Below, one piece after another: positions 1 to 4,997 of a stretch of DNA of 7,538 nucleotides. Under the pieces are notes generated by a model that saw only the letters and a list, made by a program, of their open reading frames with translations, did no database searches and had not been told where the DNA came from. Source of the DNA: Thioalkalivibrio sp. (GTDB taxonomy: Bacteria; Pseudomonadota; Gammaproteobacteria; Ectothiorhodospirales; Ectothiorhodospiraceae); contig PWGH01000217.1 in the NCBI GenBank assembly GCA_003555285.1, positions 1-7,538 of the forward strand, written 5' to 3'. The position numbers and the translations under genes are program-made. How positions within the stretch are numbered: the first letter of the stretch is position 1; the number at the start of each line of letters is the position of its first letter.

Positions 1-327
1 CTCCAGGGCAATGCCGGCAATGCGGTGGCGGCGATGGAGAAGGGGCGTGTACAGGGCCGCGAGAGCGTCGCGCAGGCGAGCCGGGCCGGCGACTCCCTGG
101 AGGCGATTACTGGCGCGGTGGCGTCGATCAACGACATGAACGCCCAGATCGCCAGCGCCGCTGAGGAGCAATCCGCGGTGGCCGAGGAGATCAACCGCAA
201 CGTGATCAACATCAGCCAGGCCGTGGACCAGACGGCACGCGGTTCCCAACAGATCAGCAGCGCGAGCGAGACCCTCGCCCGGCTGGCCGCCGATCTTCAG
301 GGCCAACTCTCCCGATTCAAGATCTGA
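1..327 (+). CDS. Methyl-accepting chemotaxis protein, C-terminal end (5' truncated)
   Basis: The reading frame is open from base 1 and stops at the TGA at 325-327, giving 108 residues of a protein whose start lies outside the window. The segment is a long, polar, Ala/Glu/Gln-rich helix with coiled-coil spacing. It contains AAEEQSAVAEEINRN, the typical C-terminal strand of the chemoreceptor signalling bundle with a Glu-Glu pair of the kind modified by CheR/CheB, and it ends in the usual LARLAADLQGQLSRFKI tail. The hairpin tip that contacts CheA and CheW would lie upstream and is not visible, nor is any sensor domain, so ligand and receptor class cannot be given. There is no C-terminal NWETF-type pentapeptide for tethering CheR. 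It is a membrane or cytoplasmic receptor feeding the CheA-CheY pathway whose output is read by FliM downstream. The family call is firm; the subtype is unknown. Confidence 0.9.
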   Translation, partial: LQGNAGNAVAAMEKGRVQGRESVAQASRAGDSLEAITGAVASINDMNAQIASAAEEQSAVAEEINRNVINISQAVDQTARGSQQISSASETLARLAADLQGQLSRFKI

Positions 328-341
328 CCCGTGCCGGCGGC

Positions 342-392
342 GCGGCGGTTCGTGTCGTAAACCCGCCGCCGGGCGTGCCGGCTTTCCGGCGG
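342..392 (+). terminator. GC-rich overlapping hairpins after the chemoreceptor gene (possible terminator)
   Basis: Two perfect 7-base inverted repeats share an arm: GCGGCGG (342-348) with CCGCCGC (363-369), and CCGCCGG (366-372) with CCGGCGG (386-392). A smaller stem, GCCGG/CCGGC with loop CTTT (377-390), sits inside the second. They lie 15-65 bases after the chemoreceptor stop codon, where a terminator would be expected. No T-run follows, so this is not a classical Rho-independent terminator. In such GC-rich DNA, stems of this size can also arise by chance. Confidence 0.3.
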
Positions 393-413
393 TGATCGGG
401 TCTGGGGGTGTCA

Positions 414-444
414 AGGGGCTGTCGGGGTGGAGCCCCTGACAGCC
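414..444. promoter_or_regulatory. Strong inverted repeat upstream of the fliL promoter (activator site or terminator hairpin)
   Basis: GGCTGTC (417-423) pairs perfectly with GACAGCC (438-444). GGGG (424-427) and CCCC (433-436) extend the stem to about 11 pairs around a 5-base loop, with T437 bulged. A second, mutually exclusive pairing joins AGGGGCT (414-420) to AGCCCCT (431-437). The centre is about 80 bases upstream of the predicted sigma-54 start, within the range where enhancer-binding activators of the FleQ/FlrC kind are known to bind. It also lies only 90-117 bases past the chemoreceptor stop, so an RNA hairpin ending that transcript is an equal alternative, although no T-run follows. 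The structure is seen directly; both roles are inferred. Confidence 0.45.
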
Positions 445-484
445 AAGCCCATGAACTAAAACGTGTAATTATTCCCCGCTTCGA

Positions 485-500
485 TGGCACAGCCTTTGCT
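485..500 (+). promoter_or_regulatory. Sigma-54 (RpoN) -24/-12 promoter for the fliL operon
   Basis: TGGCAC (485-490), five bases, then TTGCT (496-500) match the sigma-54 consensus TGGCACG-N4-TTGCW in all but the G after TGGCAC. The invariant GG (486-487) and GC (498-499) are exactly 12 bases apart. The predicted start of transcription is about base 511, leaving a leader of about 25 bases before the fliL ATG. An AT-rich stretch at 451-473 separates it from the inverted repeat upstream. Sigma-54 control through a FleQ/FlrC-type activator is established for middle flagellar genes of polarly flagellated gammaproteobacteria. No activator gene is present in the window. Confidence 0.85.
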
Positions 501-535
501 TGGGTTCTGGAAAGACCTGGAGCATAACGAGCGAT

Positions 536-1054
536 ATGGCTGAAATCGAAGAACTGGATCTGGACCTCGACCTGGAGCCGGAGGGCGGCAAGGCCAAGGG
601 CGGCGGTTGGCTGAAGATCACGATGATCGCCCTCATCGCGGTGCTGGTTCTGGGCGGCGGCGGTGCTGCGCTCTGGTACTTCGTGCTGGCCGAGGGCGGT
701 GATGCCGATGCCGAGGGGGCCTTCGTGGCGCCCGATCCGCCGACCTACCTGACCCTGGAGCCGGCCTTGATCGGCAACATCGAGGGTCCCGATCGGATCC
801 GCTATGTGCAGGTGGGCCTGGACATGGCGTTTCGGGACGAGAAGATGCTCCAGGCGGCGCGCACGCACATGCCGGTGATCCGCAACAATTTGATCATGCT
901 GCTGAGCGGCAAGACGCATGCGGATCTGAAGACGCCGGAGGGCAAGGAGGCGACCCGCCAGGAGATGCTCGAGAGCATCCGCGAGGTGCTGCAGACCCGC
1001 GCCGGCGCCCCCGGGGTCGAGTCGATTTATTTCACCTCCTTCGTGATGCAGTAG
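536..1054 (+). CDS. fliL: Flagellar basal body-associated protein FliL
   Basis: The product is 172 residues. A short acidic cytoplasmic N-terminus (EIEELDLDLDLEPE, residues 3-16) is followed by a Gly/Lys linker, one transmembrane helix (about 28-50) and a periplasmic domain ending in IYFTSFVMQ, the characteristic FliL C-terminus. FliL is an inner-membrane protein around the MotAB-type stators that supports motor output, swarming or stator stability depending on species. The frame is open back to a TTG at base 500, but that codon lies inside the -12 promoter element and before the predicted transcript start, so ATG 536 is the start. A GGAG at 519-522 is the nearest ribosome-binding match, 13 bases away, which is long. 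FliL is first in the fliLMNOPQR-flhB-flhA run and ends 2 bases before fliM. Confidence 0.95.
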   Translation: MAEIEELDLDLDLEPEGGKAKGGGWLKITMIALIAVLVLGGGGAALWYFVLAEGGDADAEGAFVAPDPPTYLTLEPALIGNIEGPDRIRYVQVGLDMAFRDEKMLQAARTHMPVIRNNLIMLLSGKTHADLKTPEGKEATRQEMLESIREVLQTRAGAPGVESIYFTSFVMQ

Positions 1055-1056
1055 CC

Positions 1057-2037
1057 ATGGCCCAGGCGGATCTGCTTTCCCAGGAAGAGATCGATGCGCT
1101 GCTCCACGGCGTCGACAGCGGCGATGTCGACACCGAGGCCGATGTCCCGGTGCACGACGGTGTTGCCCGCGGCTACGACTTCGCCAGCCAGGACCGGATC
1201 GTGCGTGGGCGGATGCCCACGCTGGAGATGATCAACGAACGCTTCGCCCGTCATCTGCGGATCAGCCTGTTCAATCTGTTGCGCCGTTCCGCGGAGATCT
1301 CCGTGACCGGCGTGAAGATGAGCAAGTTTTCCGAGTACGTGCACTCGCTGTTCGTGCCGACCAGCCTGAACATGGTCAAGATCAAGCCACTGCGCGGGGT
1401 CTCGCTGTTCGTGGTCGATCCGAAGCTGGTGTTCATCCTGGTCGACAACTTCTTTGGCGGCGATGGTCGCTACCACGCGCGCATCGAAGGGCGGGAGTTC
1501 ACGCCAACCGAAAACCGTGTGATTCGCATGACCCTCGATCACGCCTTCGCCGACCTGAAAAAGGCCTGGGCCCCGGTGATGGAACTCGATTTCGAATACG
1601 TGAATTCCGAGGTCAATCCCCAATTCGCGAACATCGTCAGCCCGACCGAGGTGGTGGTGGTGTCCACGTTCCGGATCGAGCTCGATGGCGGCGGCGGGGA
1701 TTTTCACATCACCATGCCCTATTCGATGATCGAGCCGATCCGCGAATCCCTGGACACCGGGATGCAGAGCGATCGTGCCGATGTCGACGAGCGCTGGAGC
1801 CATGCGCTGCGCGAGGAGGTCAAGGTTGCCGAGGTCGAACTCTCTTCGGTGCTGACCGAAACCACCCTCAGTCTGCAGGAGATCATGCGACTGAAGGTCG
1901 GCGACATCATCCCGGTGGAACTGCCGGAACAGGTGCTGGTGCGGGCGGAGGGAATCCCCGTGCTGCGCGGCCGGTTCGGCAGTTCCCGGGGCAAGAATGC
2001 CATCAAGGTCAACGAACGCATTCGGCGTTCGGACTGA
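1057..2037 (+). CDS. fliM: Flagellar motor switch protein FliM
   Basis: The product is 326 residues, close to the usual FliM length. The N-terminal segment LLSQEEIDALLHG (residues 6-18) is the phospho-CheY docking motif. The middle CheC-like domain carries FFGGDGR (132-138), with the GGxG element (134-137) at the FliG interface. The C-terminal SpoA domain (roughly 245-320) includes LKVGDIIPVELPEQVLVRAE and ends in KVNERIRRSD. FliM forms the cytoplasmic C-ring with FliN and FliG and switches rotation when CheY-P binds. The ATG follows the fliL stop by two bases. No Shine-Dalgarno match is visible in the preceding 20 bases, so translation is probably coupled to fliL by reinitiation (inference). 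All expected motifs are intact. Confidence 0.98.
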   Translation: MAQADLLSQEEIDALLHGVDSGDVDTEADVPVHDGVARGYDFASQDRIVRGRMPTLEMINERFARHLRISLFNLLRRSAEISVTGVKMSKFSEYVHSLFVPTSLNMVKIKPLRGVSLFVVDPKLVFILVDNFFGGDGRYHARIEGREFTPTENRVIRMTLDHAFADLKKAWAPVMELDFEYVNSEVNPQFANIVSPTEVVVVSTFRIELDGGGGDFHITMPYSMIEPIRESLDTGMQSDRADVDERWSHALREEVKVAEVELSSVLTETTLSLQEIMRLKVGDIIPVELPEQVLVRAEGIPVLRGRFGSSRGKNAIKVNERIRRSD

Positions 2038-2058
2038 GGCGCGTGAGGAATCTGTGCG

Positions 2059-2553
2059 ATGAGTGACGACACGAAGTCGAAGACCGACCAGGAGAGCATG
2101 GCCGACGACTGGGCCGCGGCCTTGGAAGAACAGGATGTTGCGGCGGCCGCCGAAGCCCAGATCGAGGCTGAGGTGACCAAGGCCGCCGAAGCCCGCAGCA
2201 AGACGGGCAGCTCGGAATCGGGCACGGATCGGGTGAAGAAGGCCAGCTTCGAGTCGCTGTCCCAGGAGCGTGTGGGACCGCTCACCCAGGACGATGTGAA
2301 CCTGGACGTGGTGCTCGACATCCCGGTGACGATTTCCATGGAGATCGGGCGTACCCGGCTGCCGATCCGCAGCCTGCTGCAGTTGAACCAGGGCTCGGTG
2401 GTGGAGCTCGATCGACTGGCCGGCGAGCCGCTCGATGTGTTCGTGAACGGCACGCTGATCGCCCACGGCGAGGTGGTGGTGGTGAACGAGAAGTTCGGCA
2501 TCCGCCTGACCGACGTGATGAGCCCGACCGAACGCGTCCGGAAGCTGAAGTAA
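2059..2553 (+). CDS. fliN: Flagellar motor switch protein FliN
   Basis: The product is 164 residues. The first 80 are variable, acidic, Ala-rich and probably disordered. The SpoA (surface presentation of antigens) domain runs from about N81 to the end, starting [19 protein letters not shown] and closing [19 protein letters not shown], which is diagnostic. FliN forms the lower C-ring with FliM and docks the FliH-FliI ATPase complex carrying export substrates. The start at 2059 has a good ribosome binding site, TGAGGAA (2044-2050), eight bases upstream. A second in-frame ATG at 2098 has AGGAG only three bases before it, so it is less likely. The stop TAA shares its last A with the ATG of fliO. 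The N-terminal extension is longer than in enteric FliN (about 137 residues). Confidence 0.97.
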   Translation: MSDDTKSKTDQESMADDWAAALEEQDVAAAAEAQIEAEVTKAAEARSKTGSSESGTDRVKKASFESLSQERVGPLTQDDVNLDVVLDIPVTISMEIGRTRLPIRSLLQLNQGSVVELDRLAGEPLDVFVNGTLIAHGEVVVVNEKFGIRLTDVMSPTERVRKLK

Positions 2554-3104
2554 TGCGCCGCAACACCCACCTCGCGGCTGCGTGCAGGACCGCCTCCGTG
2601 TCGAAAATATATGGGTCGAGGACAGCCACCTGGGGGGGGCTGGTTCTGGTCGCTGGGGGGGTGCCGGGGGTCGCGTTCGCGGAGACGGTGGCGTCCGGGT
2701 GGCCGATTACCGCGAGCGGGGGGATGAGTGCGGCGTATCTGGCGCAGATGGTGGTGGGGTTGTTGCTGGTGATCGTCGCGATCGTCGTGCTGGCCTTTTT
2801 CATGCGCCGGATGAGTGGGGTGCAGAGTGCTCTGGGGAGCCAGTTCCGGGTGGTCAGCGGGTTGTCGTTGGGTTCCCGGGAACGGATCGTGCTGGTGCAG
2901 GTTGGCGAGCAGCAATTGCTGGTGGGCGTGGCGCCCGGCCGCGTACAGACGCTGCACGTGCTCGAGGTCCCGCTGGGTACCGAGAGCGGACGGGACGGGA
3001 CACGGGCGAACACCGCGGCGGCGGTCGGCGCGAACCCGGCCGGGGCCGGGGCGAACAGCCCCTTCGCGCGCAAGCTGCAGCAACTGCTGCAGCGGAGTCC
3101 GTAG
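2553..3104 (+). CDS. fliO: Flagellar biosynthesis protein FliO
   Basis: The product is 183 residues. A signal-like hydrophobic segment (about 27-43, ending VAFA before ETV) precedes a transmembrane helix (about 62-83). A small cytoplasmic beta-rich domain follows ([20 protein letters not shown]), then a variable Ala/Gly tail and [10 protein letters not shown]. FliO is a poorly conserved membrane chaperone for assembly of the FliP-FliQ-FliR gate; its position between fliN and fliP supports the call. The ATG overlaps the fliN stop (TAATG) and has GGAAG at 2540-2544, implying coupled translation. An in-frame GTG at 2598 with AGGA at 2586-2589 is an alternative start that would remove 15 residues and keep the signal segment. 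Codon use near the start is odd: AAA-ATA-TAT-GGG, then GGG-rich glycine codons forming G8 and G7 tracts. Confidence 0.93.
   Translation: MRRNTHLAAACRTASVSKIYGSRTATWGGLVLVAGGVPGVAFAETVASGWPITASGGMSAAYLAQMVVGLLLVIVAIVVLAFFMRRMSGVQSALGSQFRVVSGLSLGSRERIVLVQVGEQQLLVGVAPGRVQTLHVLEVPLGTESGRDGTRANTAAAVGANPAGAGANSPFARKLQQLLQRSP
2632..2670 (+). repeat. Poly-G tracts (G8, G7, G5) in the signal-peptide region of fliO
   Basis: Runs of eight (2632-2639), seven (2655-2661) and five (2666-2670) G lie within 39 bases of the fliO coding strand, with a further G6 at 2718-2723. They encode Trp-Gly-Gly and Gly-Gly-Val in the hydrophobic signal segment using GGG codons, while neighbouring genes mostly use GGC. 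I saw no other G run longer than about five in the window. Such tracts are prone to replication slippage and can be phase-variable. Loss of one G would stop translation at the TGA at 2725-2727. Gain of one would enter a frame open through to the fliP stop. Confidence 0.8.
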
Positions 3105-3106
3105 CC

Positions 3107-3856
3107 ATGCGCGCGTTGCGCTTCGTGCTGCGTGCCGGCCTGATCCTGGGACTGCTGATGCAGCCGGTCTGGGCGCAGGCGGGGCTCGAGGTGCTGAACG
3201 TGACCACCAACGGGGACGGGGCGCAGACCTATTCGGTCACGCTGCAGATCCTGATCCTGATGACGCTGCTCAGCCTGCTGCCTTCGGCGCTGATCATGCT
3301 GACCGCTTTCACCCGGATCATCATCGTGCTGGCGCTGCTGCGCCAGGGCCTGGGCACGCAGCAGACGCCGTCCAACCAGATCCTGATCGGCCTGGCGCTG
3401 TTGCTGACGCTGTTCGTGATGACGCCGGTCTTCGATCAAATCAATGTGGTGGCGGTCCAGCCCTTTTTGGCCGAGGAGCTCTCGGCGGAGCAGGCGGTGA
3501 TGGAGGCCGGTGGGCCGCTGCGCGAGTTCATGCTGGGACAGACCCGGGAAAGCGATCTGGGCATGTTCGCCCGCATCAGTGGCCAGGACGGCTTCGAATC
3601 GCCGGCCGATGTGCCGTTCACCTTGCTGATCGCCGCCTTCGTGACCAGCGAGTTGAAGACCGCCTTTCAGATCGGCTTCCTGATCCTGATCCCGTTTTTG
3701 ATCATCGATCTGGTGGTCGCGAGCGTGCTGATGTCGATGGGCATGGTGATGCTCTCGCCGTTGATCATCTCGCTGCCGTTCAAGGTGATGCTGTTCGTGC
3801 TGGTCGATGGCTGGGCGCTGATCATGAGCACCCTCGCCTCCAGTTTCTTTACCTAG
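3107..3856 (+). CDS. fliP: Flagellar type III export gate protein FliP
   Basis: The product is 249 residues, normal for FliP. Residues 1-23 form a cleavable signal peptide ([11 protein letters not shown], a hydrophobic core, then PVWA before QAG); signal cleavage is known for FliP. Diagnostic segments follow: [13 protein letters not shown] (68-80), then [16 protein letters not shown], and near the end [18 protein letters not shown] (from 196) and [15 protein letters not shown]. Five FliP copies with FliQ and FliR form the export gate at the core of the basal body. The start at 3107 has GGAG (3094-3097) nine bases upstream and lies two bases after the fliO stop. The frame is open further upstream to 2582, but that part overlaps fliO and has no FliP similarity. 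The junction GTAGCCATG is identical to that between fliL and fliM. Confidence 0.98.
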   Translation: MRALRFVLRAGLILGLLMQPVWAQAGLEVLNVTTNGDGAQTYSVTLQILILMTLLSLLPSALIMLTAFTRIIIVLALLRQGLGTQQTPSNQILIGLALLLTLFVMTPVFDQINVVAVQPFLAEELSAEQAVMEAGGPLREFMLGQTRESDLGMFARISGQDGFESPADVPFTLLIAAFVTSELKTAFQIGFLILIPFLIIDLVVASVLMSMGMVMLSPLIISLPFKVMLFVLVDGWALIMSTLASSFFT

Positions 3857-3899
3857 GCGCACCCATGGGCGGCGCCGGCTATACACAAGGGGATCGGGC

Positions 3900-4169
3900 A
3901 TGACTCCGGAGATGGTGGTGGACGTCGGCCGTGAGGCCTTGATCGTGGTGGTGCTGCTGAGCGCGCCGGTGTTGCTGACCGCGCTGAGCATCGGTCTGGC
4001 GATCGGGATGATTCAGGCGGCGACCCAGATCCAGGAGATGACCTTGTCGTTCATTCCGAAGCTGCTGGGCATGTTCGGAGCGCTGATGATCGCCGGAAAC
4101 TGGATGCTGGGCCTGCTGGTGGATTACATCCAGCGGCTGTACGAAAGCATTCCCGGGGCAATCGGCTAG
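3900..4169 (+). CDS. fliQ: Flagellar type III export gate protein FliQ
   Basis: The product is 89 residues, the standard size. It has two transmembrane helices (about 13-38 and 52-77) around the conserved loop IQAATQIQEMTLSFIPK, which is diagnostic. Four FliQ copies pack outside the FliP-FliR helix in the export gate. The ATG has AAGGGGA (3887-3893) six bases upstream. It follows fliP by 43 bases, which contain a weak hairpin (GGCGC 3856-3860 with GCGCC 3872-3876) but no promoter that I recognise. It is probably part of the same transcript. Confidence 0.97.
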   Translation: MTPEMVVDVGREALIVVVLLSAPVLLTALSIGLAIGMIQAATQIQEMTLSFIPKLLGMFGALMIAGNWMLGLLVDYIQRLYESIPGAIG

Positions 4170-4176
4170 CGCCGGT

Positions 4177-4212
4177 CCCCGAGCCACCCGCGGCGCGGGT
4201 CCGGATCGGGGG
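4177..4212 (+). promoter_or_regulatory. Nested stem-loop covering the fliR ribosome binding site
   Basis: In the 51-base gap between fliQ and fliR, CCCCGA (4177-4182) is complementary to TCGGGG (4206-4211). Between them is a perfect inner inverted repeat, ACCCGCG (4186-4192) and CGCGGGT (4194-4200), able to form a six-pair stem with a three-base loop. The outer 3' arm contains most of GGGGG (4208-4212), the likely Shine-Dalgarno of fliR, eight bases before its ATG. If it folds, the structure would limit entry at fliR. The pairing is seen; the role is inferred. Confidence 0.4.
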
Positions 4213-4220
4213 AACATGCC

Positions 4221-4994
4221 ATGCACTTCACCACCGCCGAAATCACCGCCTGGGTTGGGTCCCTGCTGTGGCCCTTCCTGCGCATCAGCGCGATGCTGAT
4301 GGCCGCGCCCTTGTTCGGGGCCCGCACGGTGACGGTTCGGATTCGGCTCGCCTTTGCCTTTGTGCTCGCGCTGGTGATCGCGCCGCTGCTGCCGACACCA
4401 CCGGCGGTGGATCCGCTGAGCCTCGCCGGGCTGGTGATCAGTGCCCAGCAGATCCTGATCGGCCTGTGCATGGGCTTCGTGTTGCAGATGGTGTTCAGCG
4501 CGCTGACCCAGGCCGGGGAGACCCTCGCGTTGTCGATGGGCCTGGGCTTCGCCTCGATGATCGATCCGCAGCAGGGGGTTTCGGTGCCGGTGGTCTCGAC
4601 CTATTTCCTGATCATGTCGACGCTGATCTTCCTGGCGCTGAACGGGCATGTGGCACTGATCGAGTTGACGCTGTTGAGCTTTCATTCGCTGCCGATCGGC
4701 ATCGAGGGGATCGTGCGCGAGAACCTCTGGGCGATCGTCAGCTGGGGCAGCAGCATGTTCGTGTTCGCGCTGTTGGTCGCGCTGCCGGCGGTGGCCTCGA
4801 TGATGCTGGTGAACCTGTCGATGGGCGTGGTCACCCGCGCGGCTCCGCAGCTGAACATTTTTGCGGTGGGCTTTCCGATGATGATCCTGCTCGGGTTCAT
4901 CCTGCTGCTGCTCACGCTGCCGGTGTTGCTGCCGCAGTTCACCGAGTTGCTGGCCGAGGCCTTCGGCCTGCTCGGCGAGCTCGTGAGGCAATAG
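4221..4994 (+). CDS. fliR: Flagellar type III export gate protein FliR
   Basis: The product is 257 residues, typical for FliR. Six hydrophobic segments are visible (roughly 9-31, 40-58, 67-92, 125-147, 175-197 and 212-236). Conserved motifs are MGLGFASMIDPQQG (106-119) and MGVVTRAAPQLNIFAVGFP (201-219). One FliR closes the ring of five FliP and four FliQ subunits in the export gate. The ATG at 4221 is preceded by GGGGG at 4208-4212. An out-of-frame ATG at 4216 is too close to that site to be used well. The gene ends three bases before flhB, and its last codons carry the flhB ribosome binding site. Confidence 0.97.
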   Translation: MHFTTAEITAWVGSLLWPFLRISAMLMAAPLFGARTVTVRIRLAFAFVLALVIAPLLPTPPAVDPLSLAGLVISAQQILIGLCMGFVLQMVFSALTQAGETLALSMGLGFASMIDPQQGVSVPVVSTYFLIMSTLIFLALNGHVALIELTLLSFHSLPIGIEGIVRENLWAIVSWGSSMFVFALLVALPAVASMMLVNLSMGVVTRAAPQLNIFAVGFPMMILLGFILLLLTLPVLLPQFTELLAEAFGLLGELVRQ

Positions 4995-4997
4995 GCG

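Noticed and set aside
500..535. Upstream TTG start adding 12 residues to FliL.
   Set aside because: The codon overlaps the -12 promoter element and precedes the predicted transcript start.
1032..1041. TCACCTCCTT, identical to the anti-Shine-Dalgarno tail of 16S rRNA, just before fliM.
   Set aside because: It simply encodes the conserved Phe-Thr-Ser-Phe of the FliL C-terminus and is on the sense strand, so it cannot act as a ribosome binding site. Coincidence is the best explanation.
1027..2466. Minus-strand open frame across fliM and fliN.
   Set aside because: It is a His/Gln-rich shadow of FliM and FliN, with no recognisable domain or start context.
2582..3856. A single long plus-strand reading frame overlapping fliO and running into fliP.
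   Set aside because: The part before 3107 encodes Gly/Arg-rich sequence with no family character and overlaps the recognisable FliO. FliP has its own ribosome binding site and signal peptide at 3107. It is kept only as the possible frameshift product described in the findings.
3856..3876. Hairpin right after the fliP stop (GGCGC/GCGCC with an inner CC/GG).
   Set aside because: The stem is short and interrupted, has no T-run and leaves the fliQ ribosome binding site free. It is not convincing as a terminator or regulator.
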